The position numbers were made by a program, and so were the translations under genes. The notes beneath the pieces were generated by a model. The model saw only the letters and a list, made by a program, of their open reading frames with translations. It was not told the origin of the DNA and searched no databases. Of a stretch of DNA of 7,312 nt, positions 5,900 to 7,312 are shown in pieces (within the stretch, counting starts at the first letter, position 1; each line of letters starts with the position of its first letter). Origin of the DNA: JANLSO01 sp031362405 (GTDB lineage: Bacteria; Actinomycetota; Thermoleophilia; Miltoncostaeales; Miltoncostaeaceae); NCBI GenBank assembly GCA_031362405.1, contig JANLSO010000078.1, positions 1 to 7,312 on the forward strand, given 5' to 3'.

Positions 5900-6307
5900 T
5901 CAATGATGACTCGACAGCCATTCAAGCGCGCTTTCCGCAGCCTGGATACGTGTTTGACCGCGGAACGCCTGCCCCTTCGCCGACGGCCCGCCGATGACGA
6001 CGCGCAGGGCCTGCCACTGCCCGTCGGGCAGCGCGGTGATCTTCAGACGAAACCCCGCCTCGCGGAAATGATCGCGGATGCCCGCGACATGCATCGCCTC
6101 GTCACTGGGGCCGTGGGGCGTGCCACGTGCATCCTCGGCCCACCCGCGGACGTCGGTCCACCTCCAGATGGGGGAGGCGCCCATGCGACCGACCGGCGCG
6201 GGGAATCCCTCAGCGTCGATCGCGACGCCCACCTTGGCTCGCGACAGATGCAGGCGACGCCCGATGTGTGTGCGGGTGACGAGGTCGTCCAAACCGTTCT
6301 GCGACAT
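5900..6307 (-). CDS. AlpA/MerR-like winged helix-turn-helix protein, probable operon regulator
   Basis: A 135-residue protein from ATG 6307, with AAGGCGG 4 bases upstream. Residues about 9-58 form a compact wHTH of the AlpA/excisionase/MerR group. HIGRRLHLSRAKVGVAI (14-30) gives the helix-turn-helix, FPAPVGRMG (35-43) the wing, and PIWRWTDVRGWAE (46-58) the closing element usual in this group. The C-terminal half (about 70-135: IRDHFREAGFRLKITALPDG, then WQALRVVIGG and a final helix) has an alpha-beta pattern I do not recognise and may be a ligand or partner domain. It is the first gene of the minus-strand array and is followed within 13 bases by the cytochrome gene. An imperfect 18-bp palindrome 22 bases upstream of its start suggests autoregulation, which is inference. 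The longer frame to ATG 6394 runs through the divergent promoter region and is less likely. Confidence 0.8.
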   Translation of the reverse strand: MSQNGLDDLVTRTHIGRRLHLSRAKVGVAIDAEGFPAPVGRMGASPIWRWTDVRGWAEDARGTPHGPSDEAMHVAGIRDHFREAGFRLKITALPDGQWQALRVVIGGPSAKGQAFRGQTRIQAAESALEWLSSHH

Positions 6308-6429
6308 GTGTCCGCCTTCTGTACGCGGAGGTATAGAAGGCTCTACCACCCCGGAGCACGCCACGACAAGCCTTCCCAGCTCCGAAAACGGCATGACCTC
6401 GCCGCGTCGGTTTCTGCGACGATGCTGGC
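6308..6429. promoter_or_regulatory. Divergent promoter region between the wHTH operon and the NHLP-like gene
   Basis: This 122-base region should hold start sites for the minus-strand array and for the plus-strand gene at 6430. On the minus strand a TATACC hexamer (plus-strand 6330-6335) lies 22 bases before ATG 6307 and could be a -10 box with a short leader. No good -35 box is visible. For the plus-strand gene neither a promoter nor a Shine-Dalgarno site is evident. Confidence 0.4.
6330..6347. promoter_or_regulatory. Imperfect 18-bp palindrome overlapping a candidate -10 box
   Basis: GGTATAGAAGGCTCTACC pairs GGTA with TACC and AG with CT, with a T/C mismatch between them and four unpaired central bases. 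It lies just upstream of the wHTH gene and overlaps the TATACC hexamer. Such a site would suit a dimeric MerR/AlpA-type regulator, perhaps the product of the gene next to it. Confidence 0.4.
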
Positions 6430-6756
6430 ATGGACGGCGGCGACACGCCTGAGGCGCTGATTCGCACTAGCTCTGACGCCCCGAGCATCTGGGTTCGAGC
6501 GATCGCTGACGATCGCTTTCGAAGCGCCCTCGTTGACGACCCGCTGCGGGCGCTGGCGAGCTTCGACAACGTGCGCGTATCGCCCGAGCAGGTACGTCAG
6601 CTCGAGGAGATGACGCGCGCCGAGCGGCTCTCGCTGCTCACCGACATGTTGCGCCGCGCCCACGTCGAAGGAGGGGCGGCGCGCTTCGGATCGATTGGCC
6701 TCGACGGGCGTATCGGCGGCCCGCCGCGCGACCTCCCACCCATCGATGAGCCCTAG
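6430..6756 (+). CDS. Small NHLP-clan-like protein, possible RiPP precursor or relative
   Basis: A 108-residue protein from ATG 6430. No signal peptide or membrane segment is present. The central part, IADDRFRSALVDDPLRALAS (25-44) followed by VSPEQVRQLEEM (50-61), resembles the D-x-x-F-R...L...D-P-x-x-A-L...pattern of nitrile-hydratase-like leader peptide (NHLP) clan proteins, including the Os1348 and Franean1_4349 groups. A second helix (AERLSLLTDMLRRAHV) leads to Gly81-Gly82, a possible double-Gly leader end. The tail (about 83-108) is rich in Gly, Pro and Asp, and has no Cys and a single Ser. That is unlike most modified core peptides, and no maturation enzyme or exporter lies in the window. 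It may instead be a stand-alone relative. There is no clear ribosome binding site. It is divergent from the wHTH gene. Its stop is 1 base from the stop of the opposing small membrane protein. Confidence 0.65.
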   Translation: MDGGDTPEALIRTSSDAPSIWVRAIADDRFRSALVDDPLRALASFDNVRVSPEQVRQLEEMTRAERLSLLTDMLRRAHVEGGAARFGSIGLDGRIGGPPRDLPPIDEP

Positions 6757-6757
6757 C

Positions 6758-6928
6758 TCAGGGCCGTAAGACGACCCTGCCGTCGGAGGAGACCGTGGTG
6801 GTTTGTCCGCCGTCGGCCTTCACGCAGCCCACCTTGGGAACACAGATCCCCACCGAGATGGCGCCGGTGACGGCAAGGATCGCGAGAGCGACGGGAATGG
6901 CCGCGAGCAAGAGCGGAAGCTTCAACAC
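6758..6928 (-). CDS. 56-residue single-helix membrane or secreted protein
   Basis: From GTG 6928 (or TTG 6925) the minus strand encodes a 56-residue protein too short for many gene callers. The N-terminus MLKLPLLLAAIPVALAILAV begins a hydrophobic segment of about 26 residues, with one Lys at position 3, that works as a signal anchor or uncleaved signal. A short exported tail follows, with Cys29 and Cys35 in ICVPKVGC, then a polar Gly/Thr/Ser part ending DGRVVLRP. The two Cys could form a disulfide outside the membrane. Third positions are strongly G/C in this frame. The Shine-Dalgarno site is weak (GAG). A 15-codon upstream frame (ATG 6969 to TGA 6922) ends in a TTGA overlap with the TTG start, so coupling is possible. 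No family is recognised. The longer overlapping frame at 6753-6959 is a very Arg-rich shadow. Confidence 0.55.
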   Translation of the reverse strand: MLKLPLLLAAIPVALAILAVTGAISVGICVPKVGCVKADGGQTTTVSSDGRVVLRP

Positions 6929-6970
6929 GGGTGACTCGCCGGACAGCCGCGGAGCGCAAGAGTTTTCATG

Positions 6971-6993
6971 GCCTCCGTTTCCCTGCCGGAGGC
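6971..6993 (-). promoter_or_regulatory. Stem-loop masking a GGAGG upstream of the small membrane protein
   Basis: GCCTCCG and CGGAGGC form a perfect 7-bp stem around a 9-base loop. On the minus strand the 3' arm holds GGAGG, just before ATG 6969 of the 15-codon upstream frame. The stem would hide this Shine-Dalgarno-like sequence. The GGAGG-to-ATG spacing is only 2 bases, so real use as a ribosome binding site is uncertain. It could equally be a terminator for readthrough from the csp gene. Confidence 0.35.
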
Positions 6994-7017
6994 GACTTTC
7001 CTACCGGTACGCGATGA

Positions 7018-7042
7018 CGGGCGAGGCATGAAGCCCCGCCCG
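7018..7042 (-). terminator. Terminator hairpin of the cold-shock gene
   Basis: A 10-bp stem with a 5-base loop starts 17 bases after the csp stop. In minus-strand RNA the arms are CGGGCGGGGC and GCCUCGCCCG, fully paired with one G-U. In plus-strand RNA the same position is an A-C mismatch, so the structure fits minus-strand transcription. No U-tract follows. Confidence 0.65.
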
Positions 7043-7059
7043 CCGGTGCGTCGGTTCAG

Positions 7060-7263
7060 TCAGACGGGGTTGACCTTCTGGGCCTGAGGACCCTTCGGGC
7101 TCTCGCCAGCCTCGTAGCTGACCCGCTGACCCTCATCCAGGTTCCGGTAGCCCGAGCCCTGAATTTCGGAGAAGTGCACGAACAGGTCCTTGCCCCCGTC
7201 GTCGGGCGTAATGAACCCGAAGCCCTTCTCACCGTTGAACCACTTCACGACGCCTTCCGGCAT
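7060..7263 (-). CDS. cspA: CspA-family cold-shock protein
   Basis: A 67-residue single cold-shock domain from ATG 7263, with GGAGG 4 bases upstream; the 11-residue extension to ATG 7296 would read through that site and is rejected. The family start MPEGVVKWFNGEKGFGFI contains RNP1 (KGFGFI, 13-18). RNP2 is DLFVHFSEI (26-34), and the end is GPQAQKV. The aromatic RNA-contact residues Trp8, Phe15, Phe17, Phe28, His30 and Phe31 are all present. These five-stranded beta-barrel proteins bind single-stranded RNA and DNA and act as RNA chaperones that keep transcripts unfolded, in cold or as constitutive paralogues. The length is typical of actinobacterial CspA (about 67 residues). The leader runs off the right edge, so cold-box elements cannot be assessed. 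The symbol marks the family, since genomes carry several paralogues. Confidence 0.97.
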   Translation of the reverse strand: MPEGVVKWFNGEKGFGFITPDDGGKDLFVHFSEIQGSGYRNLDEGQRVSYEAGESPKGPQAQKVNPV

Positions 7264-7312
7264 GTTTCCTCCACCATTTTTCGGCAGGGAGATCACGACA
7301 CCCGCCGTCGGA

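Noticed and set aside
5438..6460. Long plus-strand frame (340 residues) over the cytochrome and wHTH genes
   Set aside because: It covers two well-supported minus-strand genes and their intergenic spaces, and shows no domain or ribosome binding site.
6753..6959. Arg-rich 68-residue minus-strand frame
   Set aside because: It overlaps the 56-residue membrane-protein frame, which has a clear hydrophobic segment and better third-position bias.

Overview
The window is GC-rich DNA with strong G/C third-position bias, GTG starts and purine-rich Shine-Dalgarno sites, which points to a high-GC actinobacterium. A lipoprotein-anchored mini cytochrome c with a Ser/Thr/Pro/Ala linker, an AlpA-type wHTH protein and an F420/NADP oxidoreductase-fold protein would suit the Thermoleophilia/Solirubrobacterales, but this is an impression from protein style, not a computed placement. 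No tRNA, rRNA, insertion sequence, CRISPR array or phage module was seen. No gene-free stretch exceeds 300 bases.

Layout. (1) The left edge holds the start of an unrecognised helical protein on the minus strand, cut by the window. A 239-base divergent region with a perfect 17-bp palindrome separates it from a plus-strand cupin that closely resembles the manganese cupins described as bacterial hydroxynitrile lyases. (2) Convergent with the cupin is a secreted SMP-30/NHL-type beta-propeller protein. (3) The core is a five-gene minus-strand array, read from about 6307 down to 2064: an AlpA/MerR-like wHTH protein, a lipoprotein cytochrome c, an F420/NADP-oxidoreductase-fold protein, a 243-residue conserved-looking protein of unknown function, and a 646-residue fusion of an N-terminal Rieske [2Fe-2S] domain to a complete thiamine-diphosphate (ThDP) enzyme of the acetolactate synthase/pyruvate oxidase superfamily. 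Spacings are 13, 21 and 53 bases and a 4-base GTGA overlap. A strong stem-loop lies in the 53-base gap and may split or tune the operon. (4) A divergent plus-strand gene (6430-6756) encodes a 108-residue protein with an NHLP-clan-like segment (D-x-x-F-R...D-P-x-x-A-L). (5) Tail to tail with it is a 56-residue one-helix membrane protein with a GTG or TTG start. (6) The right edge has a CspA-family cold-shock gene with a G/C-rich terminator hairpin.

How the genes may work together. The five-gene array combines a membrane-tethered one-electron carrier (cytochrome c), a nicotinamide/F420-type reductase and an enzyme joining a ThDP active site to a Rieske cluster. The simplest hypothesis is an oxidative 2-oxoacid decarboxylation, or a related C-C cleavage or ligation, whose electrons leave through the Rieske cluster, possibly controlled by the first-gene wHTH protein. 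This is inference: no substrate can be read from the sequence, and the ThDP domain carries an unusual substitution in its Mg2+/ThDP-binding motif.
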